Shown here in pieces: positions 17,589 through 25,889 of a stretch of 64,000 nt of DNA (the stretch's first letter is position 1; each line of letters opens with the position of its first letter). The stretch is from JANQGH01 sp039177555 (GTDB taxonomy: Bacteria > Pseudomonadota > Alphaproteobacteria > DSM-16000 > Inquilinaceae). The notes under the pieces are model-generated. The model did no database searches and was not told where the DNA came from. It worked only from the letters and a program-made list of their open reading frames with translations. Both the position numbers and the translations under genes were made by a program. The stretch lies in NCBI GenBank assembly GCA_039177555.1, contig JBCDFV010000002.1:62001-126000 (forward strand). The letters are read 5' to 3'.

Positions 17589-18371
17589 TCAGGCGGCGAT
17601 GCGACCGACGCTGCGCTCGATCGTGGCGGCCGAATCTTTGACCTCCGCCGAATAGACCTGAAACTTCTCGCGCGCCTTGGGCTCCGCCGCGACGATGGAG
17701 ATGGTGGCGACACAGGTACCGTCGCCATCGCGGATCGGGCTGGCGATGCAGGAAACGGCGAAGTCGGATGCCCCGAACTGGACCGCCAGCTTGCGGTCGA
17801 AGTCGTCACCGGCCAATTGGGCCAGCGTGGCCGGGTTCGTTTCGGCCTTTTCGGTCGGCGACGGCTTGGCGTGTTCGGCAAAGATCGCCTGACGGTCCGC
17901 CGACGACAGATGACCGACCAGCAGGCGCCCGGACGCCGTCCAGTTCAGCGGCACGCGGGTCCCGACATCGGAGGTGACGCGGAAATGACCGTCGCCATAG
18001 GCCATGGCTGCCACGACCATGAAGCCCTCGTCGCGAACGCAGATCTGCACCGTCTCGCCCAGCTTGCGGGACAGCATCTCCATCTCCCGCTTGGCCTCCG
18101 CCAGCAGATTCACCCCCGCCTCGTAGGCGAGCCCATAGCGCAGCAGCCGGGCGCCCAGCCAGACCATCTTCGGGCTCGGCCGCGACAGCAGGTTGCGCGC
18201 GACCAGATCGTCGACGATGGCATAGATCGTGGAGATCGGTGCGCCGACCGACTTGGCGATGTCGTAGGCGCTGGTCGGGGCGCCGACTTCACTGAGATGG
18301 TCCAGGATCTGGATCGTCCGGTCGATGCCGCTGACGCGGGATCGTTTGGGGGAGGGGTCCGGGTTCGGCAT
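17589..18371 (-). CDS. IclR-family transcriptional regulator
   Basis: This 260-residue DNA-binding protein has an N-terminal winged helix (TSAYDIAKSVGAPISTIYAIVDDLVARNLL) and a C-terminal IclR ligand-binding domain containing RVPLNWTASGRLLVGHLS and AVSCIASPIRDGDGTCVATISIV. IclR regulators usually sense a metabolite of the pathway they control. It is convergent with the transporter operon (12 nt gap) and divergent from the SelA-like gene. I chose the ATG at 18371, with GGAG 5 nt upstream, over an in-frame GTG at 18389. A palindrome lies in its promoter region, suggesting autoregulation. Confidence 0.92.
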   Translation of the reverse strand: MPNPDPSPKRSRVSGIDRTIQILDHLSEVGAPTSAYDIAKSVGAPISTIYAIVDDLVARNLLSRPSPKMVWLGARLLRYGLAYEAGVNLLAEAKREMEMLSRKLGETVQICVRDEGFMVVAAMAYGDGHFRVTSDVGTRVPLNWTASGRLLVGHLSSADRQAIFAEHAKPSPTEKAETNPATLAQLAGDDFDRKLAVQFGASDFAVSCIASPIRDGDGTCVATISIVAAEPKAREKFQVYSAEVKDSAATIERSVGRIAA

Positions 18372-18392
18372 AAAGGCTCCAAGGTTCACACG

Positions 18393-18412
18393 CCACTATT
18401 CTCTTATAGTGG
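18393..18412. promoter_or_regulatory. Perfect palindrome between iclR-type and SelA-like genes
   Basis: CCACTAT at 18393-18399 and ATAGTGG at 18406-18412 form a perfect 7-bp inverted repeat with a 6-nt centre. It sits in the 90-bp divergent spacer and overlaps -10-like hexamers in both directions: TATAGT at 18405-18410 on plus and TATAAG on minus. This is the expected position for an operator of the adjacent IclR-type repressor. It shares a GTGG core with the palindrome at 10401, but the half-sites point the other way, so identity of the bound protein is not shown. Confidence 0.55.
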
Positions 18413-18461
18413 ATGAGCGGCGAAGGCAACGCATCAGAATTGGCAATTGGGCAGCAGACAG

Positions 18462-19676
18462 ATGACCACATCCGATACCCATGACTGGCAGGCGTTTTAT
18501 CGCGCGTCCGGCTTGACCCCGGTGATTAACGTGTCGGGCACGATGACCGGGCTGGGCGCCTCCAGCGCCGGCCAACCGGTGGTGGATGCCTGCGCGGCTA
18601 TCCTGCCGCATTTCGTCAAGATGCATGAGCTGCAGGCCTTGGCCAGCGAGACCATTGCTCGGCTGACGGGTGCGGAGGCCGGCTTCGCCACCGCGTCGGC
18701 CAGCGCCGGCATCACGCTTTCGATCGCCGGCTGCATGACAGGCCTGGACCCGGCGGCGGCGGAACGGCTGCCTGACGCGACCGGCCTGAAGAACGAAGTC
18801 GTCGTCCAGGCGGGCCATCTCTGCCACTATGGCGCCCCGGTCGATCAGTCGATCCGTCTGGCGGGCGCCGCGGTCGTTCCGGTCGGCCAATCGACCCAGG
18901 TGCTCGACCATCAACTAACCGGCGCCATCAACGAACGGACGGCGGCGGCGCTTTACGTCGTTTCGCATCATGTGGTCGATTACGGCCAGATCCCGTTCGA
19001 CGCCTTCGCTGCGCTGTGCCACGCGGCCGACGTACCGGTCATCGTCGACGCGGCGTCGGAATACGATCTGACGGGCTTCATCGAAGCCGGCGCCGACCTT
19101 GCGATCTATTCCGCCCACAAGTTCCTGGGTGGGCCGACCGCCGGTCTTGTCGCCGGTGCCGCCGATCGTGTCCGGGCCGCCTACCTTCAGAACATCGGCA
19201 TCGGCCGCGGCATGAAGGTCGGCAAAGAGAGCATCTACGGCGCGATTGCCGCCCTGAAAGCCTGGGAGGTGCGCGACCATACGGCGATCCGAAAGGCCGA
19301 GCGACAGGCGCTCGACACTTGGCTCGCCGCGCTTGCCGACAGGCCAGGGATCAATGCCAGCATCGTTCCGGACCCGACCAACAACCCGCTTGACCGCTTG
19401 CGCATCGATGTCGACCCGGCCGCAGCGGGGGCCAGCGCCCGCGCCGTTGCCGCTGCCTTAGCCGCCGGCGACCCGGCGGTCATCGTCCGCGACCACGAGG
19501 TCGAGCAGGGCTGGATACAACTCGACCCGTGCAATCTTTTGCCTGGCCAAGCGACAATGGTCGCCGAAAGACTGGCCGCTGTCTGCGATGCCGCCGCCGA
19601 CGAACGGCTGACTGAGCCCGACGTGACGGTCTGGCGTAATCAATCGGTTAACGGCTACCTCACTTGGGGTCGCTGA
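18462..19676 (+). CDS. SelA-like (aminotransferase-V fold) PLP-dependent enzyme
   Basis: This 404-residue protein opens with LTPVINVSGTMTGLGASSAG, a block typical of SelA/DgaE-like PLP enzymes. It has an aspartate likely to contact the pyridine nitrogen in VIVDAASE (Asp196) and the Schiff-base lysine at Lys220 in SAHKFLGGPTAG. Non-SelA members of this group include D-glucosaminate-6-phosphate ammonia-lyase and other beta-eliminating enzymes; none act in selenocysteine synthesis in such a context. A partnership with a COG3964 deacetylase fits removal of an acetyl group and then ammonia. I chose the ATG at 18462; a TTG five codons earlier is possible. A promoter overlaps the palindrome upstream. 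Confidence 0.87.
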   Translation: MTTSDTHDWQAFYRASGLTPVINVSGTMTGLGASSAGQPVVDACAAILPHFVKMHELQALASETIARLTGAEAGFATASASAGITLSIAGCMTGLDPAAAERLPDATGLKNEVVVQAGHLCHYGAPVDQSIRLAGAAVVPVGQSTQVLDHQLTGAINERTAAALYVVSHHVVDYGQIPFDAFAALCHAADVPVIVDAASEYDLTGFIEAGADLAIYSAHKFLGGPTAGLVAGAADRVRAAYLQNIGIGRGMKVGKESIYGAIAALKAWEVRDHTAIRKAERQALDTWLAALADRPGINASIVPDPTNNPLDRLRIDVDPAAAGASARAVAAALAAGDPAVIVRDHEVEQGWIQLDPCNLLPGQATMVAERLAAVCDAAADERLTEPDVTVWRNQSVNGYLTWGR

Positions 19677-19701
19677 ATGCGGTCCGATCGCTAGTGGCGA
19701 T

Positions 19702-20874
19702 CTAAAACACCTCCTCCAGCATCCCGCGAAACGCGTCGAGCAGCATGCGGGTATGGGACGGCGGCGATTCCGAGGCGAGGGCGGCGTTCCAGCTTGACTC
19801 GTCCAGCGGGTCGGTGGCGCGTCCGTCGACACGGACCTCGTAGTGGAGGTGACTGCCGGTGGCGACGCCTGTCGAGCCGACGGTGCCGACAGTCTCGCCC
19901 TGTCGAACGCTGTCGCCCTCAACCAGGCCGTGCTCGAACGAGGTCAGGTGCGCATAAACCGTCACAATGCCGTAGCCGTGATCGATGCGCACGGTATTGC
20001 CCAGCCCGCCGGACCAGCCGACAAAAGACACCTCGCCGTCGCCGGCGGCGCTGACCGGGTCGCCGTAGTCGGCGTCGAAATCGACGCCCGAATGCATACG
20101 GGCGGAGCCATAGATCGGGTGACGCCGGCCGCCGAATGTCGAGGTGATCGGCGCGTCCTCGATCGGCAGGCCCAACGCGATGATCGGCTGTTCGTTGCGA
20201 TATACCGCGAACTCACCGCGCTCAGGCGCGTCCGTGCGAATGATCTCGTAGCGGTCACCGGCGACATCGACGCTGGCGAATTGGATCGGGGAAGTATCGA
20301 TCGCGCCGACGGCTTGCGGCGCCCGATAGACCAGATCAATGGACGCGCCGGGAAGCCGATGGCCGTCCAGTATCGCATATCGATCCAACACTTCTTGAAG
20401 CTCGGCGGCGACCGTCCCCGGCAGGCCGGCGTTGGCGACCGACGACGAGACATCGCCGGTCAGGTTGAGGCGGACCGCAACCTCGTTGCCGTCCAGGTCC
20501 GGTGGCGCCATGCCGACGAAGGCGCCATCATCCCTGACCTCGACGGTGACGACGCCGCCAACCCCCATATCCAATGCCACCTGGACCCACTCCTGCGTGG
20601 TTCCGAGGCGTCGGACCGTCAGGACGTGACCAGGCTGGACGATGTCCGGTCCCAGATTGCCGTGCAGGCCCAGAACGACCTCTCGTCGTTCCGTCTCGCT
20701 AAGGCCGGCCCGGGCAAGCAGACTGTTCAGGTCATCACCGGGTCGCAGGACGTTTTCGTAGGCGCTGTGCGTTGCCGCGTTGTGAGCGGCACAGCCAGCG
20801 AGGGCGAGACCCATGACGAGCACGGCCAGCCGGAGGGTTCGGTTTGCGAGGGCGGGGATCTTGCGATCAGTCAT
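19702..20874 (-). CDS. M23-family peptidoglycan endopeptidase, lipoprotein
   Basis: This 390-residue protein has a lipoprotein signal with lipobox LAGC (Cys28). An N-terminal region resembles MepM-type OapA/LysM-like modules (DDLNSLLARAGLSETERREVV, then PGHVLTVRRLG). The C-terminal M23 (LytM) domain has zinc ligands in MHSGVDFDADYG (HxxxD) and GSHLHYEV (HxH). It should cleave peptidoglycan cross-bridges in the periplasm from an outer-membrane anchor. It is convergent with the SelA-like gene and has a small ORF 60 nt upstream on the same strand. All catalytic residues are present. Confidence 0.9.
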   Translation of the reverse strand: MTDRKIPALANRTLRLAVLVMGLALAGCAAHNAATHSAYENVLRPGDDLNSLLARAGLSETERREVVLGLHGNLGPDIVQPGHVLTVRRLGTTQEWVQVALDMGVGGVVTVEVRDDGAFVGMAPPDLDGNEVAVRLNLTGDVSSSVANAGLPGTVAAELQEVLDRYAILDGHRLPGASIDLVYRAPQAVGAIDTSPIQFASVDVAGDRYEIIRTDAPERGEFAVYRNEQPIIALGLPIEDAPITSTFGGRRHPIYGSARMHSGVDFDADYGDPVSAAGDGEVSFVGWSGGLGNTVRIDHGYGIVTVYAHLTSFEHGLVEGDSVRQGETVGTVGSTGVATGSHLHYEVRVDGRATDPLDESSWNAALASESPPSHTRMLLDAFRGMLEEVF

Positions 20875-20934
20875 GCCATTGCCGATGCTTCAAGTGGGCG
20901 CGATGGGTTCTGGGGTCGGCCTCGCGGCCGACGC

Positions 20935-21066
20935 TCAGCGACTAGATCGAACGCGCCGTGCCTGAGCCCGATCGACCGCCAACCCAGAACACCTGCGGGT
21001 GTAGTCTTGGAGGTTGGTCGGGGATGCCAATGCCTTGGCGACCGGGCGGCCTACTGGAACGTACAT
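20935..21066 (-). CDS. Possible small protein (43 aa) with a perfect Shine-Dalgarno sequence
   Basis: An ATG at 21066 is preceded by AAGGAGG with a 6-nt spacer, an essentially ideal ribosome-binding site. It opens a 43-codon frame (MYVPVGRPVAKALASPTNLQ then a basic tail rich in Arg) that stops 60 nt before the M23 endopeptidase gene on the same strand. I recognise no family. It could be a small basic protein, a leader peptide coupled to the peptidase gene, or chance. The ribosome-binding site is the main support, because the peptide composition alone is not compelling. Confidence 0.4.
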   Translation of the reverse strand: MYVPVGRPVAKALASPTNLQDYTRRCSGLAVDRAQARRVRSSR

Positions 21067-21566
21067 GGAGTGCCTCCTTGCGATCGTCTGGCGCCCGGCT
21101 CTTCGATTCGACTCGACTTGCTTTAGACGGCGCCAAACAAGGTGCTTACGATGACGGCGATCGTCCCCTGGGATGCAGCCTTGCGTACCAAAACGCTGCC
21201 ACAACCAGCCGCGACGGAACGATCACTCAGGGGCAGATGCCGCACGTTGATGACCAAACTGTGGCGACCCTTGGACGTAATATGGCGCAGCGCAACCCAT
21301 TGGCTTTCTGCTGATTTTTGAAATAATTAGCGCGTGTGTCTTACGATGGATCTTAACGATTCCGACGCGTGTAAACGCAGTGTCGTTTTCGAGTTATGGC
21401 AGGGCGTTCGGACTGTCGGACCGGCCATGACGGCCGCCGGGCCTGACGCGTGCAGCGTGTGCTTAATTCGATCGACGTCGGTTGCCAGACTCTCGCCGGT
21501 GACGTTGAATGCTTCCGACCTGACGGCACATCACCTGCCGGCCCAACCGTTCGACCGAGGCATCGC
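21067..21566. other. Intergenic region, no gene recognised
   Basis: About 500 bp lie between the small ORF on the minus strand and the class IV aminotransferase on the plus strand. Base composition becomes locally AT-richer around 21305-21360, where a promoter for the aminotransferase could lie, but no convincing -35/-10 pair stands out. No repeat, tRNA or terminator is evident. GAGG at 21556-21559 is the likely ribosome-binding site of the next gene. Confidence 0.5.
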
Positions 21567-22511
21567 GTGACATCTCTTCCGACCGTCAGCCGGTCTTACC
21601 GTGACCCGCACGCCTATCCGCCCGGCATCGCGTTCATGGACGGTCAATATCTGCCGATCGCGGAGGCCAAGATTTCGGTCCTGGACTGGGGTTTTCTGCA
21701 TTCCGATGCCACCTACGACACTGTCCATGTCTGGCGGGGCGCGTTCTTTCGCCTGGATTTGCATCTGGAACGGTTCTGGCGTGGCCTTGCGAAGCTGCGC
21801 ATGGCGATCCCCTACGACCGTGACGAGGTGTCGGCCGTCCTGCACAACTGCGTCGCGCTGTCCGGTTTGCGTGACGCCTATGTGGAGATGATCTGCACGC
21901 GCGGAACCTCGCCCAGCTTCAGCCGCGACCCGCGCGATGCGGTGAACCGCTTCATGGCCTTTGCCGTGCCGTTCGGGTCGGTGGCGAACGAAGCGCAGCT
22001 TCAGCGCGGGCTGCATATCGCGATCAGCGATGTCGTGCGCATTCCGCCGGGCTCTGTCGACCCGTCGATCAAGAACTATCACTGGCTGGACCTGGTGCGC
22101 GGCCTTTACGACGCCTACGACAAGGGTGCGGAGACCGCGCTGATCCTGGACACCGACGGCAATGTCGCTGAAGGGCCGGGATTCAACGTCTTCGCGATCA
22201 AGGACGGTCGCCTGACGACGCCCGAGTTCGGCGTGCTGCCCGGCATCACTAGGCGCACTGTGTTCGACCTGTGCGCCATGCTGGGCGTGGATTGCGCGGC
22301 GGTACCGATGAGCCCCGAGGCGCTGGCGGCCGCCGATGAAGTCTTTATCACCTCGACGGCCGGCGGCGTCATGCCGGTCACGCGCTTGAACGGCCAGGCG
22401 ATTGCCGAAGGTTCGGTCGGCCCGATCACCCGCCGCATCATGCAGGCCTATTGGGCTGGCCACAGCGATCCGGCCTGGTCGTCGCCTGTCAGCTATCCGG
22501 ACGATCCGTAA
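21567..22511 (+). CDS. Class IV aminotransferase (D-amino-acid/branched-chain aminotransferase family)
   Basis: This 314-residue PLP enzyme has the fold-IV hallmarks: VLDWGFLHSDATYDTVHVWRG near residues 38-58, Schiff-base Lys169 in DPSIKNYHWLDL, and ALILDTDGNVAEGPGFNVFAI with the conserved Glu. The family interconverts 2-oxo acids and D- or branched-chain L-amino acids, and the SIKN context is common to D-alanine-type enzymes and (R)-amine transaminases. The start is a GTG with GAGG 7 nt upstream; the frame extends further upstream with no similarity. The gene stands alone on its strand before the GNAT gene. Exact substrate is unresolved. Confidence 0.9.
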   Translation: MTSLPTVSRSYRDPHAYPPGIAFMDGQYLPIAEAKISVLDWGFLHSDATYDTVHVWRGAFFRLDLHLERFWRGLAKLRMAIPYDRDEVSAVLHNCVALSGLRDAYVEMICTRGTSPSFSRDPRDAVNRFMAFAVPFGSVANEAQLQRGLHIAISDVVRIPPGSVDPSIKNYHWLDLVRGLYDAYDKGAETALILDTDGNVAEGPGFNVFAIKDGRLTTPEFGVLPGITRRTVFDLCAMLGVDCAAVPMSPEALAAADEVFITSTAGGVMPVTRLNGQAIAEGSVGPITRRIMQAYWAGHSDPAWSSPVSYPDDP

Positions 22512-22641
22512 AGCCCGCCAGCTCAAAGCAGATCAGCGCTATGATGGCGGCCGCCATCGGAACCCAAACGCGTTGACCGACGTCTTGCCAATAGAGCAGG
22601 CCCGCGAGACAGATCACCTCCAAACCGGCCAGGCCACACAG
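22489..22641 (-). CDS. Possible small membrane protein, start codon uncertain
   Basis: In the 217-bp gap after the aminotransferase, one minus-strand frame encodes a strikingly hydrophobic sequence with two potential membrane helices (LAGLEVICLAGLLYW and VPMAAAIIALICFELAGF) ending FTDRPDS. The stop lies 23 nt inside the aminotransferase end. AGGAGG occurs upstream near 22653, but only CTG, TTG or GTG codons are available as starts; the boundary given uses the CTG. The hydrophobic pattern suggests a real protein of about 50 residues, but it could be an eroded gene or chance. Confidence 0.3.
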   Translation of the reverse strand: MCGLAGLEVICLAGLLYWQDVGQRVWVPMAAAIIALICFELAGFTDRPDS

Positions 22642-22728
22642 CGTCGCTTGCCGCCTCCTGGGCGTTGCGTTGGGGGTATCGATCAGCGATCCTTGGGATA
22701 GGCCTTTGCAACCGACAAGCAGAACGAT

Positions 22729-23229
22729 ATGAGCGTTCGCCTCATGAGACGGGACGGTCCCGGGCCGCTTGCGGCCGCTTTCGCCGATGCCGGCTGGAAC
22801 AAGCCACGGGCGTTGTTCGAGCGCTACTTGGACGAGCAGCAGTCGGGCCGGCGCCTTGCGTTTGTAGCGGAGGCCGATGGCCGGCCGGCGGGTTACGTGA
22901 CATTGGTCCGGCGATCCGCCTATGCCCATTTCCAAGAGCTCGGCATCCCGGAGATCGTCGACTTGAACGTGCTGCCCGTGTTTCAGCGCAGGGGCATCGG
23001 CACAAGGCTGCTTGACCGGGCCGAGGAAAAGGCGTCGGAGATGGCGCGTCGGGTGGGCATCGCGGTTGGGCTGCACCCGGGTTACAACGCGGCACAACGA
23101 CTGTATGCGCTGCGTGGCTATGTTCCCGACGGACGGGGTGTCACCTACAAGAACCACTACCTGAATGAGGGCGACAACGTTCCGCTGGACGACCATCTGA
23201 CGCTGAATCTGATCAAGGCGCTCTGGTAG
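22729..23229 (+). CDS. GNAT-family N-acetyltransferase
   Basis: This 166-residue protein has a complete GNAT fold. The core beta strand LAFVAEADGRPAGYVTLV is followed by IVDLNVLPVFQRRGIGTRLL, where QRRGIG is the acetyl-CoA pyrophosphate loop, and then GLHPGYNAAQRLYALRGYVPDG. The last block is the usual motif B with the conserved Tyr. It should transfer an acetyl group to an unidentified amine. No operon partner is apparent; the MFS gene follows after 192 bp. A weak GC hairpin followed by five T (23310-23330) may end its transcript. Confidence 0.9.
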   Translation: MSVRLMRRDGPGPLAAAFADAGWNKPRALFERYLDEQQSGRRLAFVAEADGRPAGYVTLVRRSAYAHFQELGIPEIVDLNVLPVFQRRGIGTRLLDRAEEKASEMARRVGIAVGLHPGYNAAQRLYALRGYVPDGRGVTYKNHYLNEGDNVPLDDHLTLNLIKALW

Positions 23230-23421
23230 GAGCGGGTGCGACGGGTACCGTTGGCCCATCGTCAGGGCGCTGCGGCGGAGGCGGGGGGGGTGCGCTGGCA
23301 AACACGGAAGCCCGGTAACCGGTCCTTTTTGCCCGGCCGCCGAATACGGTCCATTATGATCGAGACCTGAAGAAGACAGTCGCGCCGTCGCCTGCGGCGG
23401 CCTGCCGTGATGTGTGCCTGA

Positions 23422-24675
23422 GTGAATGACTTAGCCGATACCAGACCCAGCGCGCCGGCGGACGACCGATCGATGTCGATCCCGCTGCTGTTCGCCAGCC
23501 GCCTGTTCATGACGGCGATCTTCATGACCTATCCGGCCTGCCTGGCAACCCTGGTGGTCGCGTGGGACATGACGGGCGCCCAGGCGGGGCTGGTTCAGAC
23601 CGGTTTTTCCGCCGGCTTCGCGGTTTCGCTGCTGGTCACGTCGTGGATCTCCGACCGGCTGGGACCAAAACGCATCTTTGCCTGGTTCAACTGGCTTTCC
23701 GCCGCCGCCGCCCTTGCCTTCGCCCTGTTTGCGCGATCGTACGAAGCGGCCCTGGTCTTGCTGACGATCGTTGGTTTGACCCAGGGGGGCACATACACGC
23801 CGGCGATCATGCTGGTCGCCCGCAACTTGCCGCCGGAAAGACGGGGCGCTGGTGTCGGCTGGATCGTGGGGGGCATGTCCGCCGGCTACGTTCTGTCCAT
23901 TGCGCTGGGCGCGGGGATCACCGCCACGGTCGGCTATGAGGTCGCACTGGTCGTCTCGGCCGCTGCAACGGTGCTTGGCGCCCTTTTCGGCACCGGCGCT
24001 GTTCGCGGTCTGCGCGATCGGGTCGTGGCGACCGCAGGGGTGATGGCGGGCAAGTTCTCTCTGTTAAAAGACCGGCGGTCGGTCTTGCTGACCGTCGGCT
24101 ACATGGGCCACTGCTGGGAACTTTTCGGCGTCTGGACCTGGGTGCCGGCGTTCCTGACCATCTCGCTGCACGGCCATTTCAGCGCCGGTGGGATTGGCCT
24201 TGGCGGGGTCGGCTTGGGGATCGCCATCGCGATCGCGCTGCACCTGTCGGGCTTTGTCGCCTCGTTTTCGATGGGGCGGGCCTCGGATCTTGTCGGCCGG
24301 CGCGCGGTCCTGATCGTCATGGCCGCGCTGGGCGCCCTCTGCTCGTTCAGCTTCGGTTGGGCTGGCGGGCTCGCGCCGATCCTGCTGTTGGCCTTCGCGA
24401 CGCTCTATGGATTCACCTCGGTCGGCGATTCCGGCGTCCTGTCCACGGCGATGACGGAGAGCGTACCGGCCGATCGACTGGGCCGCGCGCTGGGTGTGCG
24501 GTCGATCCTGGGTATCGGACTGGGCGCCATCGCCCCGGCCTCGTTCGGCCTGGTTCTGGATCTGTCGCCGGGCGGCAGCGGCTGGGGCTGGGCCTTCGCC
24601 CTGCTCGGCCTGGGCGGATTGATCGCCACGGTTTGCGCCGTCCTGTTGCCGCGGCATGATCGCCCGATTGCCTAA
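23422..24675 (+). CDS. Major facilitator superfamily transporter
   Basis: This 417-residue protein has about 12 hydrophobic helices and the MFS loop motif between helices 2 and 3 (SWISDRLGPKRIF, residues about 76-88). A related motif lies in the second half (GRASDLVGRRAVLIV). It would be a proton-coupled or facilitated exporter or importer of a small molecule; substrate cannot be inferred. The GTG at 23422 gives a short 17-residue lead-in; an ATG at 23473 directly before the first helix is an alternative. The SDR gene follows 43 nt downstream on the same strand. Confidence 0.88.
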   Translation: MNDLADTRPSAPADDRSMSIPLLFASRLFMTAIFMTYPACLATLVVAWDMTGAQAGLVQTGFSAGFAVSLLVTSWISDRLGPKRIFAWFNWLSAAAALAFALFARSYEAALVLLTIVGLTQGGTYTPAIMLVARNLPPERRGAGVGWIVGGMSAGYVLSIALGAGITATVGYEVALVVSAAATVLGALFGTGAVRGLRDRVVATAGVMAGKFSLLKDRRSVLLTVGYMGHCWELFGVWTWVPAFLTISLHGHFSAGGIGLGGVGLGIAIAIALHLSGFVASFSMGRASDLVGRRAVLIVMAALGALCSFSFGWAGGLAPILLLAFATLYGFTSVGDSGVLSTAMTESVPADRLGRALGVRSILGIGLGAIAPASFGLVLDLSPGGSGWGWAFALLGLGGLIATVCAVLLPRHDRPIA

Positions 24676-24718
24676 AGCGGTCGGCGAAAGAAACCATCTG
24701 GGGAGAGGCCAAGCGAAC

Positions 24719-25489
24719 ATGGCGGACTGGACGAAGCGATTTTCCCTCAGCGGCCGCAAGGCGCTGGTGACGGGGGCGTCAAGCGGTATCGGCGCCAAGA
24801 TCTGCGAGGTTTTTGCCGACGCGGGTGCCGACATTGTCGCTGTGGCACGGCGCGAGGATCGGCTACAGGCGACGGCCGAGGCGGTCAGAAAGCATGGCCG
24901 CGACTGCCTCGTGCTGCCGGCCGATCTCAGCGATGTCGACCAGACACGGGCCGTCGGCCGGCAGGCGCTTGAAGCGTGGGGCACGATCGACATCCTGGTC
25001 AACGATGCAGGCGTTGCGTGCTTGGCACCGGCCCTCGATCTCACGTTGGAGGACTGGGAGCGGAGCCTGGCGGTGAATGTCCGTGCGCCGTTCTTGCTCT
25101 CTCAGGCCCTGGCCCCGGCGATGATCGCCCAACGATGGGGCAAGATCGTCAACATCTCCTCGCAGACCAGCGTGATCGGGTCGCCGGACCATGCCGCGTA
25201 TGGCGCCTCGAAGGGTGCGCTGAACGCCTTGACCAAATCCTTGATGGCCGAATGGGCGCCCCACAACATTCAGGTCAACGCCATCTGTTCGACGGTGGTT
25301 TTGACCGAGATGGGAACGAGGATCTGGGGCCCGACCGAAAAGAGTGCGCCGATGCTGGCCCGCATTCCACTCGGGCGCTTCGGCGAGCCGGTCGAGATCG
25401 CGGACTTGGCGCTTTATCTGGCCTCGCCGGCCGCCGGGTTCATCAATGGCGAACTGATCATGATCGAGGGTGGCTTCACCTCCGTGTGA
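24719..25489 (+). CDS. Short-chain dehydrogenase/reductase (SDR)
   Basis: This 256-residue classical SDR has the cofactor motif TGASSGIG near residues 19-26, NDAG in the beta-4 region, catalytic Ser in VNISSQTSV, and the YGASKGAL catalytic Tyr-Lys pair. The acidic/basic context after beta-2 (VARREDRL) suggests NADP preference. I chose the ATG at 24719, 7-10 nt behind GGGAGAGG. It probably oxidises or reduces a secondary alcohol or ketone in the same pathway as the co-oriented MFS transporter 43 nt upstream. Confidence 0.92.
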   Translation: MADWTKRFSLSGRKALVTGASSGIGAKICEVFADAGADIVAVARREDRLQATAEAVRKHGRDCLVLPADLSDVDQTRAVGRQALEAWGTIDILVNDAGVACLAPALDLTLEDWERSLAVNVRAPFLLSQALAPAMIAQRWGKIVNISSQTSVIGSPDHAAYGASKGALNALTKSLMAEWAPHNIQVNAICSTVVLTEMGTRIWGPTEKSAPMLARIPLGRFGEPVEIADLALYLASPAAGFINGELIMIEGGFTSV

Positions 25490-25507
25490 CGGCAACCGCC
25501 CCGATCA

Positions 25508-25777
25508 TCAGACTGAGTGGACAATCGATTCCAGGACGTTTCGGCGCACCAATCCGCGATCGATCCAGTCCGACAAGACGACGTCATAGCCCTCGGGTCG
25601 GTGGCCCGCCGCCATGTGGTAGAGCATGGCCGTGGCACATTCCTCCGGCGTGTTTTTGTACCAATAGCCGACATTCTTAATCTCTCTGCGGAACGCGGGA
25701 TGCACGCGGCCACGATCGACCCCGATCTCGGCAATGCATCTGTTGACCCCTCGAAAATACCTAATCTTTCCAAACAT
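25508..25777 (-). CDS. Hypothetical protein (89 aa)
   Basis: The ATG at 25777 has AGGAG 8 nt upstream, and the composition of the 89-residue product looks like a genuine soluble protein (KNVGYWYKNTPEECATAML, then GYDVVLSDWIDRGLVRRNVL). No membrane segment or signal peptide is visible, and I do not recognise the family. It is convergent with the SDR gene, whose stop is 18 bp away. It may be a small enzyme-associated or orphan protein. Confidence 0.55.
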   Translation of the reverse strand: MFGKIRYFRGVNRCIAEIGVDRGRVHPAFRREIKNVGYWYKNTPEECATAMLYHMAAGHRPEGYDVVLSDWIDRGLVRRNVLESIVHSV

Positions 25778-25889
25778 TTCGCAAACTCCTGACCTTGCCA
25801 GTCGCCGTTGAGTTTGCGCATGGGGCGTGAACTGATCATGAGAGGAACGTCAAAGCCGGCCGCTGACCGCTGCGCGCAATGCCGTCGGA

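Noticed and set aside
19843..21126. 427-codon plus-strand frame across the M23 gene and spacer
   Set aside because: It is antisense to a complete M23 lipoprotein with all zinc ligands; no domain signature is present in the frame itself.
23283..23290. Run of eight G
   Set aside because: Lies in a spacer with no reading frame affected; simple homopolymer, perhaps an assembly-sensitive spot, no further meaning.
23310..23330. CCGG-TAA-CCGG hairpin followed by TTTTT after the GNAT gene
   Set aside because: Only four consecutive base pairs close the loop, too weak to call an intrinsic terminator with confidence; mentioned only in the GNAT entry.
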